In this document: positions 9,001 to 14,450 of the stretch, in pieces
How positions within the stretch are numbered: the first letter of the stretch is position 1
Layout: the number at the start of each line of letters is the position of its first letter
NCBI GenBank assembly: GCA_910575705.1
Contig: CAJTFG010000003.1
Location: 186,001 to 250,000, forward strand
DNA length: 64,000 nucleotides
Source of the DNA: Erysipelotrichales bacterium
GTDB taxonomy: Bacteria; Bacillota_I; Bacilli_A; Erysipelotrichales; Erysipelotrichaceae
Direction: 5' to 3'
The notes under the pieces: generated by a model
The model's input: only the letters and a program-made list of their open reading frames with translations
What the model was told of the DNA's origin: nothing
Database searches by the model: none
Made by a program: the position numbers and the translations under genes

Positions 9001-11065
9001 GATAACTTGGATAAGCCGTATCACCCGGCTTATACTGCGCCGGTGTCAGCGCTAAAGATTTAGGATATTCCGGATAAATATTAACTACATAGTTGATAAA
9101 CGCTGTCTGCGTACTACCGCTGATATTGTTTCTCGCTATTACTTTGAATGTCAACGTTTTCTTAGTAGAAGCATCGGTAGACGTCAATGCTTTGGTAGTC
9201 TTCAGGCTGTATTTTTCTCCTGAAGCTACACCCACTTTTGACGTGTCAGAAGCATCCGCCGTTAATGAAAATTCTTCCGGAGCTGTTCCGTCAAATGCCA
9301 GTGTATAACGCGTACCTAAAGTAGCGGAATCCGTCCCGCCTGTTAAGGTAATCATATCTAACACTTTATTTGCATCTGCCGCTGTTGTACCGGCACGCAA
9401 ATTGATCGTAGCAGTTTTTGTCGCAACATCAAAGTGCGCAGAATCAACACCGGACGCTGCTGTCAGCGTAGGAGGCGTAACACGCACTTCTCCGCCTATT
9501 TTAGCAGAAGCTGTATTTCCAGGTGTAGATACCGTTACATTCGCTACATACTTTTTACCTGTCTTACCGTCGCTACTATCTGTAGCAGCACCGACCAAAG
9601 ACTTATTCGGTCTTACAAAGAATCTATCTTCTACATTTTCACCTAAATTAGAAGGTGTATATGTAAATGTAGTTCCACATGTTCCAGATGCCGTTGCGCC
9701 TTTATCGGTAGTAGGACAAATTTCAAAATTGTCCGCGCCTTCGGCGCCTGCTCCCAATGCAATCGTATACTCCCCAATTTCAGTTGTCGTGAAAGAGAAA
9801 GAATACGTTTTTCCCTTCTGGGTTGCATTCGTGGTATCTTCCTGCACAGTCTGGGCTGTTGTCAATCCACCTGAAACCGAGAATTTTGATGGCAGATTTT
9901 TCAAATACAGAGCCGGACGCTGATAGTCTTCCCAGACCGCTTGAAAAAGAGCCCATTTAGGTTGTACTTTTGCATATTTTAATACAATATATGCGAAAAT
10001 ATTACCTGAATGATTAGTAGATAGGAAATAGTGCTTTGTCGTAGTGAAGGTAAAATCTTCGGAACCTGTACATGAAGTTTGCCCCAGGCAATCCTTTGAC
10101 AAGACTGTTAAGATACGGTGAGAATTAGAAATCGTGCTATAGCTGATCCAAGTACTTGGGTATTGATAAGATCCATAGGTTTCTCCTACGGGTAATCCAG
10201 TTGACGCATCTAACTGTGCATCAATAGGAAATCCATTTTCCGTAAGTTCATCCGCATCAATCTTACCATTACCGTTTTTGTCTGGTGTAGTCATCCCTGC
10301 TTTTCTCGTATACGCAAAAGGCATGGTATATATATAAGGATTATACATACCAGTAGTATCACTACCCGAACCAGTTCTAGGATATGGTTTTGTAGTTAAA
10401 TCAGTACCGTTACTAGTAGCCAAGGCTCTTGTACCATCGGAATTCTGCCAGTCTACCAAAACAGTTACCTGTTTGTCAGCAGCGTGATACTGATCTTTGT
10501 TCGCTCCATCATAGTACCCAACATATGTACCAAACGCACTACCTTGGATACTACCGACAAAGTTAGGTACAAAATACCTATCCATCCAGTCGGCAACAGA
10601 ACCACCAAAATAAGCATTCTGCCATGTACCAGTGATCGCCTGGTTATTCGCAGCTGCCCCGCGTGCTGTTGTTATAATAGACAAGTTCTGGTTAGAAGCT
10701 CCTTGTCCAAATGTCCATGGCGCACTTGTACAGTTACCGCTACCGCTGTTCGCATAGTAACAGTTCGTGTTCCATCCCTGAGAAGCCTGTTCGATCGGCT
10801 GCTCCGTCATGGCAACACCTTCACCTGTTTTTTCGTTCGCATAGACGATTCGCCATCTCAACGGCTGCGACACACCCGCATTGGTACCTGCGATCGGTGT
10901 GTACGTACCATACGTGAAGACATCTCCTTCTGTCAAATGAACAGAACTAGAGTCTGCTGCCGCTTCGACGGTTTTTTCCGCAAATGGCTGCACGGTCTGC
11001 AGAACAAATGTTCCGCCGACAAGCATGGCCATCGCAAACAAAATCTTCGGCATAAACTTTTTCAT
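1..11065 (-). CDS. Giant secreted Ig-like surface protein (partial, C-terminus off the left edge)
   Basis: The minus-strand frame is open from ATG 11065 to base 1, about 3,688 codons without a stop. I checked the frame at 9922, 5642 and 2. A GGGG ribosome site lies 8 nt before the ATG. Residues 1 to about 36 form a signal peptide (MKKFMPKILF, hydrophobic core, then EKTVEAA). Residues 40-390 are a DUF6273/C-type-lectin-like domain with LRWRIVY near its start and QRPALYL at its end. The rest is a chain of Ig-like units marked by DKT(A/K)P-type motifs, three MBG-like modules and two helical linkers. Short CXnC loops recur. No LPXTG is visible because the end is missing. The protein is probably a cell-surface adhesin or ligand-binding fibre. 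Its neighbour upstream is an ECF-like sigma factor on the same strand. Function is inferred from architecture only. Confidence 0.9.
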   Translation of the reverse strand, partial: MKKFMPKILFAMAMLVGGTFVLQTVQPFAEKTVEAAADSSSVHLTEGDVFTYGTYTPIAGTNAGVSQPLRWRIVYANEKTGEGVAMTEQPIEQASQGWNTNCYYANSGSGNCTSAPWTFGQGASNQNLSIITTARGAAANNQAITGTWQNAYFGGSVADWMDRYFVPNFVGSIQGSAFGTYVGYYDGANKDQYHAADKQVTVLVDWQNSDGTRALATSNGTDLTTKPYPRTGSGSDTTGMYNPYIYTMPFAYTRKAGMTTPDKNGNGKIDADELTENGFPIDAQLDASTGLPVGETYGSYQYPSTWISYSTISNSHRILTVLSKDCLGQTSCTGSEDFTFTTTKHYFLSTNHSGNIFAYIVLKYAKVQPKWALFQAVWEDYQRPALYLKNLPSKFSVSGGLTTAQTVQEDTTNATQKGKTYSFSFTTTEIGEYTIALGAGAEGADNFEICPTTDKGATASGTCGTTFTYTPSNLGENVEDRFFVRPNKSLVGAATDSSDGKTGKKYVANVTVSTPGNTASAKIGGEVRVTPPTLTAASGVDSAHFDVATKTATINLRAGTTAADANKVLDMITLTGGTDSATLGTRYTLAFDGTAPEEFSLTADASDTSKVGVASGEKYSLKTTKALTSTDASTKKTLTFKVIARNNISGSTQTAFINYVVNIYPEYPKSLALTPAQYKPGDTAYPSYPADAIQAGDTLATISPAQTPDASVDKIAYSNVKIMLDDVDVTDKFILDSDATNKYLLVIKAKEAGTITEGVYKVTATATLTDKGTGETNVTTSKDINFTTPGELKIGKDRPDIKVTSSATNFTYKDTVYNGTSMLGVISAQSIDVPDGYPPVTISKIELPAGAEKNDFFTLNEDKQLYINTSRTRPTISDATKIDANGDGVFTLKLKVTTSDGKVHEKTLDITLKRRAITLQINNMEIVNDKFLPSVIDTAKKNISLKTGTIASDESISSLGTPNLVVKKQDGTNVVLDANTPKNYGPGVYKIVFVDGSEFNPTGSVYENYNISYDDSGTTGKLTVTAEAITSGDLTFNIKNGDVITDLTKFYNTAVQLKPSAEANAKGFTHITDQADSTGTPVNPRTEIDIPDETYTNRTFYLTDATGSKYSRAIVLYDKPADGQGQMVKLDLRKPSVTVGVTKNSTTMSLGYLTKSPVSFQYFKTAVDVTVTPVDDPHYGTNHVSGINKVTLSYKDYGTSNIRDTRTLMFTSTQTQEKVTKFISSDGTFDIEAVAYDHAGNSSDNTHSYTVIGKNGPAAPKIDGYQLESTVDFNDVASWKVDANKYVQGNWAYLKNVVIVPSSSDTNDTGIEGFAWRKKSTGGDFIDIGTVGVGTDTVHAIKMTEDGIYDIEIVAYWTSSTGEKLYGVPTTVTVMMESDPLEFSVEGLAYYPGETDIPYASGDPTNYNVRLTAAMNEKNDIPVTMQYKVDGKDPAITLNSPYELEITSVGTHTYEFFITCPSNVTADACTNAGTEDFDVNIIRANITAPTVTVFTLDDAGNKLGAYTSNTWTNKDVLFEITDGIDNDSLLRCYEYQAVPKGSSVVDGNWVPMLEGATKLKTLRTNVAVEHDIEMDYYFRVNPSFGEPGVVSSPITAKIDKTDPALEKVLLEKQNSTFYKDIMRAITFDKYGQIGMDVTITDRPDSGSPHIITYTLTRGDVNENTNTKYSSPLSIVNEGAYTITANIKDEAGNSGTPITRTFAVDRTAPDYSGLKDGGSYYLNKTVKFSDAISGIDTVNSTATKNGTQYTPTSYQSVKLEYDASASITDASTGISSTPYVFNVLDLSGNVTTVQVEIKKFPVPDDIISDTDPDKIDKWEGIISEIEQEMKNYPPIDLPIVEQKVEELKDALKSTITPVHSLDVIDDIFTYVNSSVNVTATLQIDPQFPDAEFTFQLYKGSQKIREINATKEGLVATATFNLATSADASTAGDYKIVAVDRMHPDKSNSEMTKEFSVIIEKKAQDAFVDLTYEVDFDATATLNLASQIKTGKGELSFGESDAKDVIVCNTAGTTCSMKKAGIANFKVTAKGDNNYKEKTINMQVTIRPASDDSFGFANIPTNPASYTYGDADIDLTLDPLPSIKGRPAAIYRTDNPDVVDIVTVTKDDGTTESVGRITGAGKAVIEVIIPADDKYSETVFSVTINVARKKIKVQTDSKEKEIGTENPEFTISPVDPADLVNGDTISDLGTPIFEVLDSNGLPVDVKTGPGLYNIKLIDFVKDTGARQDDYEVEFEAVPGVLTITGKEISESDFTTDPLRAKNGTWVNTDIVIMPVGYDQISVGMNPYKESETITAEGEHEYEIAMKSGDIVSDKLTHTFRIDKTKPNLTISSVQKPSGASATSYIMKAASSNVYNENVTITLHGTDNANGSGIDHYEYSVDRISLDGSEVTNFIPNTSASPADPDNGDNTASFDLTPDTGAHLLVKATVYDKAGNYVSSSYDLVIDKNAPAAPTVSAPVRSDVWTSSSINNILVEDNKNIPTVSGVDRIEVCTEEVCDPSQSAHWTALTTNPFTASSTQTYHFRVCNSLGVCGAMTRYQANIDGFVPEFDVARTPNQTKPDEVDKTNVNFTLTLTNPSAQDNPNSGVKYYYSKDNKATWTEMVGTNALDIINNENSVYYFKAVTGAGVTYIDPKPYTVNLELVSLNKPSVAMRTEDAEYDGTRWVNKDVTLTLSDRTILDTYGDLVRLRYTSCSVNDADCTSAEVAKDASLWKDLPSDSVRVTETLAANGKEEAKKYFFRYETKAGQVSEVSDEYIVKIDKTAPAAIQLSGKISKIDDGYHADIEPVAPEHGDDTMSANYQIIDLGTLSLNEWLEKNSLGTWLPAPAGGVDITTDGRYVIAAQSVDEAGNTTVSYSDVLLIDNEDPIITVTPNMDETYLGKQVTITDNGSGLANVTVNGKTASFDVEKGTYATYFSKAGTYVIEATDVSGRIATTTIVIKGLPAINEVVNTPEFEDKLEEIEKELRDHSDVHASQSGDVAALRAEFERLKNKQHKMSDIGTIDDNGLYWIHVTSGDPSGFDISTNIEAAEGFKTSFREYKLLKRNEATGEFDIVDSSGAMAPSATKIRIHKEAVAASAGIYRLEAYEADGSVLASNVFEVIVGKKDQVNFTDQTFSYSYAPNKTIDFADIFADAFGTVTLVDGPVGTDPILQNTDGSGTFVNEWEILKAGTTTLTFHASGDDIYEEKTVIFTIIVEKQSSLLSFDELNPQLNYTYGDLPFDATASSTLSKGTVSYSSSNEDVLRVDDKGKVTIVGTGVADISATIADDGNYDSETVTRTFTIASKDIHVSPKATTMVAGDPLPEFTLDSVTGLLNGAVIEDFGTPKFSTDATSSSPAGTYTINIVEFDTATANPAVTKNYTLIFDTADLTVTGRTGDVSTDLVTTPDYDVVTAPWTNVPIVFTPQAPFTKLSVNNGNETASFTADRIGEHVYSIVFKTDDKLATKPTTAKVKYDPTAPVVNNIKIANGTNASDRVITANASDQATLSGVKEIRIIINEVDENGNVIDLISDTTAAVDSKNEVTVNADSLADGRYRVSAIATDVAGNLSAELVNSFIIDNAAAPAPKVSVNPTASVYHGTVTITVEEDPSNRVLSGIDHFVYTVDGGTPVDLAVDADGKATLDVTSGGTYEFKIVSKAEAEAGGNAGGNGASVILKFDDKKPLLDVTETSTPSSHTFVLANTEANEGTTVF
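940..1229 (-). repeat. MBG-like module 3 of the giant protein
   Basis: It runs from KDIHVSPKATTMVAGDPLP through EDFGTPKFS and GTYTINIVEF to NYTLIF...ADLTVTGR. It is the closest of the three to a textbook MBG repeat. Confidence 0.7.
2100..2225 (-). repeat. Charged helical linker, copy 2
   Basis: It contains EFEDKLEEIEKELRDH and ALRAEFERLKNKQ. It corresponds to the linker at 5515-5635 and again is followed by a (K/G)KxQxxF-type beta unit, then a TYGD unit, then an MBG module. Confidence 0.6.
4330..4636 (-). repeat. MBG-like module 2 of the giant protein
   Basis: It runs from KKIKVQTDSKEKEIGTENP through SDLGTPIFEV and GLYNIKLIDF to DDYEVEF...GVLTITGKE. The order of motifs matches modules 1 and 3. 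It lies about 3.7 kb from the first copy and 3.4 kb from the third. Confidence 0.7.
5515..5635 (-). repeat. Charged helical linker, copy 1
   Basis: The segment is rich in Glu and Lys with a heptad-like pattern (KIDKWEGIISEIEQEMKNY, then EQKVEELKDALKS). A similar linker occurs at 2100-2225, about 3.4 kb away, at the matching place in the next super-repeat. It breaks the otherwise all-beta chain. Confidence 0.6.
7985..8335 (-). repeat. MBG-like module 1 of the giant protein
   Basis: The module begins at RRAITLQINNMEIVND, passes through SSLGTPNLVV and GVYKIVF, and ends at NYNISY...GKLTVTAE. This is the G-x-P / GxYxI / NYxxxxxxGxLTI pattern of MBG-type surface modules. It aligns by eye with the modules at 4330-4636 and 940-1229. 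Confidence 0.65.
9908..10137 (-). other. Variable-type segment inside the giant protein, bounded by cassette cores
   Basis: On the minus strand this segment starts with GCACGATTTCT (10127-10137) and ends with CAGCGTCCGGCTCTG (9908-9922). It encodes 76 codons from TISNSHRIL to QRPAL. The same two borders flank four unexpressed fragments elsewhere in this window, so this is the candidate expressed copy of that family. It forms the C-terminal part of the N-terminal lectin-like domain, the part expected to carry the ligand-facing loops. Confidence 0.75.
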
Positions 11066-11135
11066 AAAAACAACCCCTTTTTTTACTATAGCCCTTTGTC
11101 CAAATTCTCACTATTCTTCTCAAATGCACAAATAC

Positions 11136-11159
11136 CCTAACTTAAATTTTTAAGTTAGG
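11136..11159. promoter_or_regulatory. Perfect 11-bp palindrome between sigma factor and surface protein
   Basis: CCTAACTTAAA (11136-11146) is followed after two bases by its exact complement TTTAAGTTAGG (11149-11159). It lies in the 115-bp gap before the surface-protein start. It is AT-rich and not followed by a T-run on the minus strand, so an operator or processing hairpin is more likely than a terminator. No obvious sigma-A promoter was found in the same gap. Confidence 0.5.
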
Positions 11160-11180
11160 CAATGCATTTAATGCTGAATC

Positions 11181-12257
11181 CTAATACGCAATCTCTTCAA
11201 ATCGACTGCTCCATTCTTCCTCAACCAGAAGTTGATAATAGGTGCTTCCGCTATTTTTCAACGCTTCGTAGATCGGCCTGACACCCGCTATCTCCTCACT
11301 GGTCTTCCCTTCCATCTCGATGTAGCAATGCGCCCACAACTTCAGCGTATTGTACGCCTCTTCCGCTGTGGAAATGGTTCCATCATCAGTCGTCACTGTT
11401 TGAAACGCACTGTCCGCAACTACCGATCTTCCTCGGAAGTTATCATCTATATATTCGCCTACTAAATAAATTCCGCCTACAGCGATAGCCGCTGCCGCGA
11501 TTGCCATTCCTGCTTTTGCGGCAATCGACGAGAAAGAAAATGTAGACTTTACCACCGGCGCCGCCGAATGTAAAGCGCTTACGCCAGTGCTTGCAGGTAA
11601 CTGAAATCCATTTGCATTATCCATAAAGTACTTTATCAATAATGCATCAACGCTCACAGAATGGAAATCCAATGCCGCCCCTTCTGTTCGCTCGTAATCT
11701 ATAATTTGTTCTCGAAGAACCTTTTTTGCCATATTTAACCGGGATTTTACCGTTCCTTCAGGAATCCCGCATACCGCCGCAACTTCTTTATAATTCATCT
11801 CTTCAAAATAAGTCAGAACCACGATGGTACGATACCGCATGCTCAGGTTTTCCACAAATTGATGGATCAATTCCTGATCATTTTTAAAGCGGCTCTGGCT
11901 TTGCGGGATCATATAGTTTCTCGTTTCCGCCTGACGCTTCCATATAATATCATCGTCATCATAAAGAGAATCCTTATTTTTCGCAAAGATCTTATTCAGC
12001 TTTGATACGACGATCCGTTTTACCCAAAGCCGAAAAACCTTTATCTCTCTTAAATTCTTTATCGACTTGTGAATCTCTATAAAAGTTTCCTGCGTGGCAT
12101 CTATCGCATCTGCATCGCAATTAGCAATTTGCATTGCAAGATAATAGGTCGACTTATAGAAACGTTTATACAATTCTTCAAATGCCTCTTCATCCCCCAT
12201 TTGGCATAATTCAATAATCTCTTCGTCAGTCTTTTGCCTCATAGTAAACTTTTCCAT
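11181..12257 (-). CDS. Membrane-tethered ECF-like RNA polymerase sigma factor
   Basis: The 358-residue product has sigma region 2 at about residues 15-90 (QETFIEIHKSI, FRLWVKRIV) and region 4 at about 135-185 (YKEVAAVCGIPEGTVKSRL, a helix-turn-helix). A linker is followed by one transmembrane helix at about 244-267 and a 90-residue tail predicted outside the cell. Ordinary ECF factors end after region 4 near residue 190, so the membrane and external parts are an extension that could act as a built-in sensor or anti-sigma. The first ATG (12257) is only about a dozen bases from the predicted -10, so the true start may be Met6 at 12242. The gene is upstream of the giant surface protein on the same strand and may control it; this is inferred from position. 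Confidence 0.85.
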   Translation of the reverse strand: MEKFTMRQKTDEEIIELCQMGDEEAFEELYKRFYKSTYYLAMQIANCDADAIDATQETFIEIHKSIKNLREIKVFRLWVKRIVVSKLNKIFAKNKDSLYDDDDIIWKRQAETRNYMIPQSQSRFKNDQELIHQFVENLSMRYRTIVVLTYFEEMNYKEVAAVCGIPEGTVKSRLNMAKKVLREQIIDYERTEGAALDFHSVSVDALLIKYFMDNANGFQLPASTGVSALHSAAPVVKSTFSFSSIAAKAGMAIAAAAIAVGGIYLVGEYIDDNFRGRSVVADSAFQTVTTDDGTISTAEEAYNTLKLWAHCYIEMEGKTSEEIAGVRPIYEALKNSGSTYYQLLVEEEWSSRFEEIAY

Positions 12258-12269
12258 CCTATCATATAA

Positions 12270-12298
12270 AGATTAATACCTTTTTGTCTGCTTGTCAA
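12270..12298 (-). promoter_or_regulatory. Promoter of the sigma factor gene
   Basis: On the minus strand, TTGACA (12293-12298), a 17-base spacer and TAATCT (12270-12275) form a good vegetative promoter. It makes transcription independent of the ECF factor itself at this site. Confidence 0.65.
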
Positions 12299-12799
12299 CT
12301 ATATGAAGATTACCTTTTTCATATTTTTCCATATCGTTAACCGCCTTTTTAAAGGCACAACACCACGTTCCCCCACGGAAACACACCCCCTATCATACTA
12401 TGTAAGAGGCGTGTTTCTGTCTTTGCGGATATCATCACATCATTGATTTCATGCTGTTCATACTCATCTTCGCGCTCAGCTGGACCTTGATGACTTACAG
12501 AGAGACACCGCCAGCAATTACATTAGCTCTCGAAGCAGGATACAACCTATAACAATTTCGGCATACAGAATTAACTGTCTATTCTCTTAATGAAATCTAA
12601 TACGTAGAGAATTGATGTATGATCCTTCCGCATCAGTTAAAACGTATACTGAACACGAAATCCAATATACATTTATAAGAGTCCCTATTTCACAAAAAAG
12701 TTCGCAATAAAGTTAATTTTTTTGATATTTCGCATTTTTTAAGCATAATATTAAAGAAATTTGCAAAATTTGTATTTTTACAAAAATCAGACCAAACAT
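12299..12799. other. Gene-poor 500-bp gap with one stable hairpin
   Basis: No supported gene lies here. GAAACAC (12378-12384) and GTGTTTC (12411-12417) are the base of a long hairpin whose inner parts also pair imperfectly. It is not followed by a T-run. A short plus-strand frame near 12450-12552 (MLFILIFALSWTLMTYRE...) has no ribosome site and is not called. Confidence 0.4.
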
Positions 12800-12843
12800 G
12801 ATAAAAGGCATGACAGCCCAAATTTTCCATCATGCCTTTTATC
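12800..12843. terminator. Terminator-like 14-bp inverted repeat after the toxin gene
   Basis: GATAAAAGGCATGA (12800-12813) and TCATGCCTTTTATC (12830-12843) are perfect complements. The repeat lies 28 bp beyond the toxin stop on the minus strand and probably ends the toxin-antitoxin transcript. Confidence 0.6.
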
Positions 12844-12870
12844 CTAAAAAAATACTGTCTTACAGTTTTT

Positions 12871-13206
12871 TCATTCCTGAAGGAACGACTTTCCATCATA
12901 ATAATCAATAAAAATGTCTTTGTCTCTATGATACATATGCAGTATATCGATTCTTCTTTTATCGTAATGCAGCTGATATATAATGACATAACTATCCAGA
13001 TCCAAACGTTGAAATTTATCCGTTCTCACATTCTGTACCGGCTGACACAAAGGTTTGGCGGACAGCCTTTCGGTTTTATCCAGAACATAAAGAAAGAAAC
13101 CGAAAACTGTCGTTTCCTCATATCCCTGCGTAAGAAAGTATTCACCGAGCCCTATGAGACTTTCTAAGAACGTTTTCGTATATTTCACCGAAAATATCTC
13201 TTCCAT
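12871..13206 (-). CDS. RelE/ParE-like toxin
   Basis: The 111-residue basic product has the compact RelE/ParE layout: an N-terminal VKYTKTFLESLIGL helix pair, a central strand-rich part (DSYVIIYQLHYDKRRIDILHMYH), then a short C-terminal tail. The family cleaves ribosome-bound mRNA or poisons gyrase; which applies here cannot be told. The start is set by AAGGAG five bases before ATG 13206. That start lies inside the upstream antitoxin gene, giving a 65-bp overlap. Weak alternatives are other type II toxins of the same fold. Confidence 0.65.
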   Translation of the reverse strand: MEEIFSVKYTKTFLESLIGLGEYFLTQGYEETTVFGFFLYVLDKTERLSAKPLCQPVQNVRTDKFQRLDLDSYVIIYQLHYDKRRIDILHMYHRDKDIFIDYYDGKSFLQE

Positions 13207-13345
13207 AGTACTCCTTGATCTTTCTCTTTACTTCATCAACATCGTATACTCGCTCATGCATCTTGTCCCGTATTGCAGCCCGAATCGTTTCTCTTGTATC
13301 GGGATTGCGCTTTTTCAATTCTTCTGCTAGTTCATCCCTACCCAT
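13142..13345 (-). CDS. Putative antitoxin of the RelE/ParE-like toxin
   Basis: A 67-residue, highly charged, helix-rich product (MGRDELAEELKKRNPDTR at the start) precedes and overlaps the toxin gene. A GGGAGGAATT ribosome site precedes the ATG. I do not recognise its DNA-binding family; the call rests on size, charge and position before a toxin-like gene. Its C-terminal third is read in a second frame as the toxin N-terminus. Confidence 0.55.
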   Translation of the reverse strand: MGRDELAEELKKRNPDTRETIRAAIRDKMHERVYDVDEVKRKIKEYYGRDIFGEIYENVLRKSHRAR

Positions 13346-13462
13346 AATTCCTCCCTTTTTTCAATGCGGAAACATTATACCATACTTCATTCAATTATTC
13401 TAACGGATAATTATATAATTTTAAGAGATTATTTATTAAAAAAAAGCGCAGCTTTACTGCAC

Positions 13463-14230
13463 TTATTCATCTTCTCCTCCCACAGACACTTCTTTGGCGA
13501 TAATGGTGATCGGAAAATCATAACTCACGCCGATGGAATCGAAAATCCAGCGAATCGTCACTTCTTCATCGCTTTCCGCTTCCCGTGCATCCACCTCAAA
13601 AACCGTAGTTGCTGTTACATATCCATTGACCGGTTTTTCTTTTTTTGTTTCCTTAAAATTAAATTTATACGGATACGGCAGTGAATTCGCTACGATACGC
13701 GGCGTCTGAACATCCGTACCTTCACGATATTTATACGTTAGCGATATCATCATTCCGTTTTCCGATTCTGCCGCCGTACAGTCGATCGATGAAAAATACT
13801 CAATCGTGATACGCGCTTCTTTTTCAATCGTTTCTCCGTTTTCCAGCGTTCCCGTCAATACAAATGTATTCTCTCCCCCCGGAAACTGGTATACATCCTG
13901 ATTCAGCACATAACTGTTCAATGTATTCACATCTGCTACCGTATTATCATCATGAAGCAGCTTCAGCGACGTTATTTTTTGCTCCCCCTGCTGAAGGGAC
14001 CAAGACAGACGTACCTGTTTTGCCTCAGAATCATAAGATCCCTGAAAAGAAGCGATCGCAGTCTCTTTCTCTTCTTTTTCCATGGGAGCATTTATAACCG
14101 GCAGCTGCGGATCCGCCTTCTTTATATACGTAATATAATAGATGCCGAGCACAGCAGTGATCATCATGATCACACTGAGCAGAAAGACAAACACTTTATT
14201 ACGGCGAATATAATTAACCATTTTTTTCAT
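13463..14230 (-). CDS. Single-pass membrane protein with an extracytoplasmic domain, unknown function
   Basis: The 255-residue product has a short basic N-terminus, one membrane helix (residues about 10-32, FVFLLSVIMMITAVLGIYYI) and a beta-rich external part of about 200 residues. The start at 14230 is chosen because GAGGAG lies six bases upstream; an in-frame ATG at 14251 has no such site. No catalytic motif was recognised. It lies between the toxin-antitoxin pair and the methionine importer with its own spacing, so context gives no function. Confidence 0.7.
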   Translation of the reverse strand: MKKMVNYIRRNKVFVFLLSVIMMITAVLGIYYITYIKKADPQLPVINAPMEKEEKETAIASFQGSYDSEAKQVRLSWSLQQGEQKITSLKLLHDDNTVADVNTLNSYVLNQDVYQFPGGENTFVLTGTLENGETIEKEARITIEYFSSIDCTAAESENGMMISLTYKYREGTDVQTPRIVANSLPYPYKFNFKETKKEKPVNGYVTATTVFEVDAREAESDEEVTIRWIFDSIGVSYDFPITIIAKEVSVGGEDE

Positions 14231-14384
14231 ATACGACTCCTCGGTTCTCATTATAATCCTTTTTTATATGGAAAGCCAGTTTTTTATCACAATCAATAAC
14301 AGCCTGTCTTGATTTCCCAGATTTATACATAGAACTCATCTTTCATGAATATCATATGCAGATATCGCTTCATGATGCCAAAAT

Positions 14385-14422
14385 AAAAAAAAACCGATCT
14401 CGTGCATCTTCCACAAGATCGG
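14385..14422 (-). terminator. Terminator of the methionine importer operon
   Basis: On the minus strand, CCGATCT (arm at 14416-14422) pairs with AGATCGG (14394-14400), followed by a run of nine T residues. It lies 28 bp after the metQ stop. Confidence 0.85.
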
Positions 14423-14450
14423 TCATTTACGACCTTATACGTAAACTTTT

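Noticed and set aside
1-10140. Many plus-strand and other-frame reading frames of 60-200 codons across the giant gene
   Set aside because: They are shadows of the minus-strand surface gene: low complexity, no ribosome sites, and they disappear when the 11-kb frame is accepted.
12450-12552. Short plus-strand frame starting MLFILIFALSWTLMTYRE
   Set aside because: No ribosome site, no family and no convincing promoter; treated as part of a gene-poor gap.
12690-13167. Frames on either strand overlapping the toxin gene (12690-12989 minus, 12832-13167 plus)
   Set aside because: They overlap the better supported toxin and its terminator and have no ribosome site.
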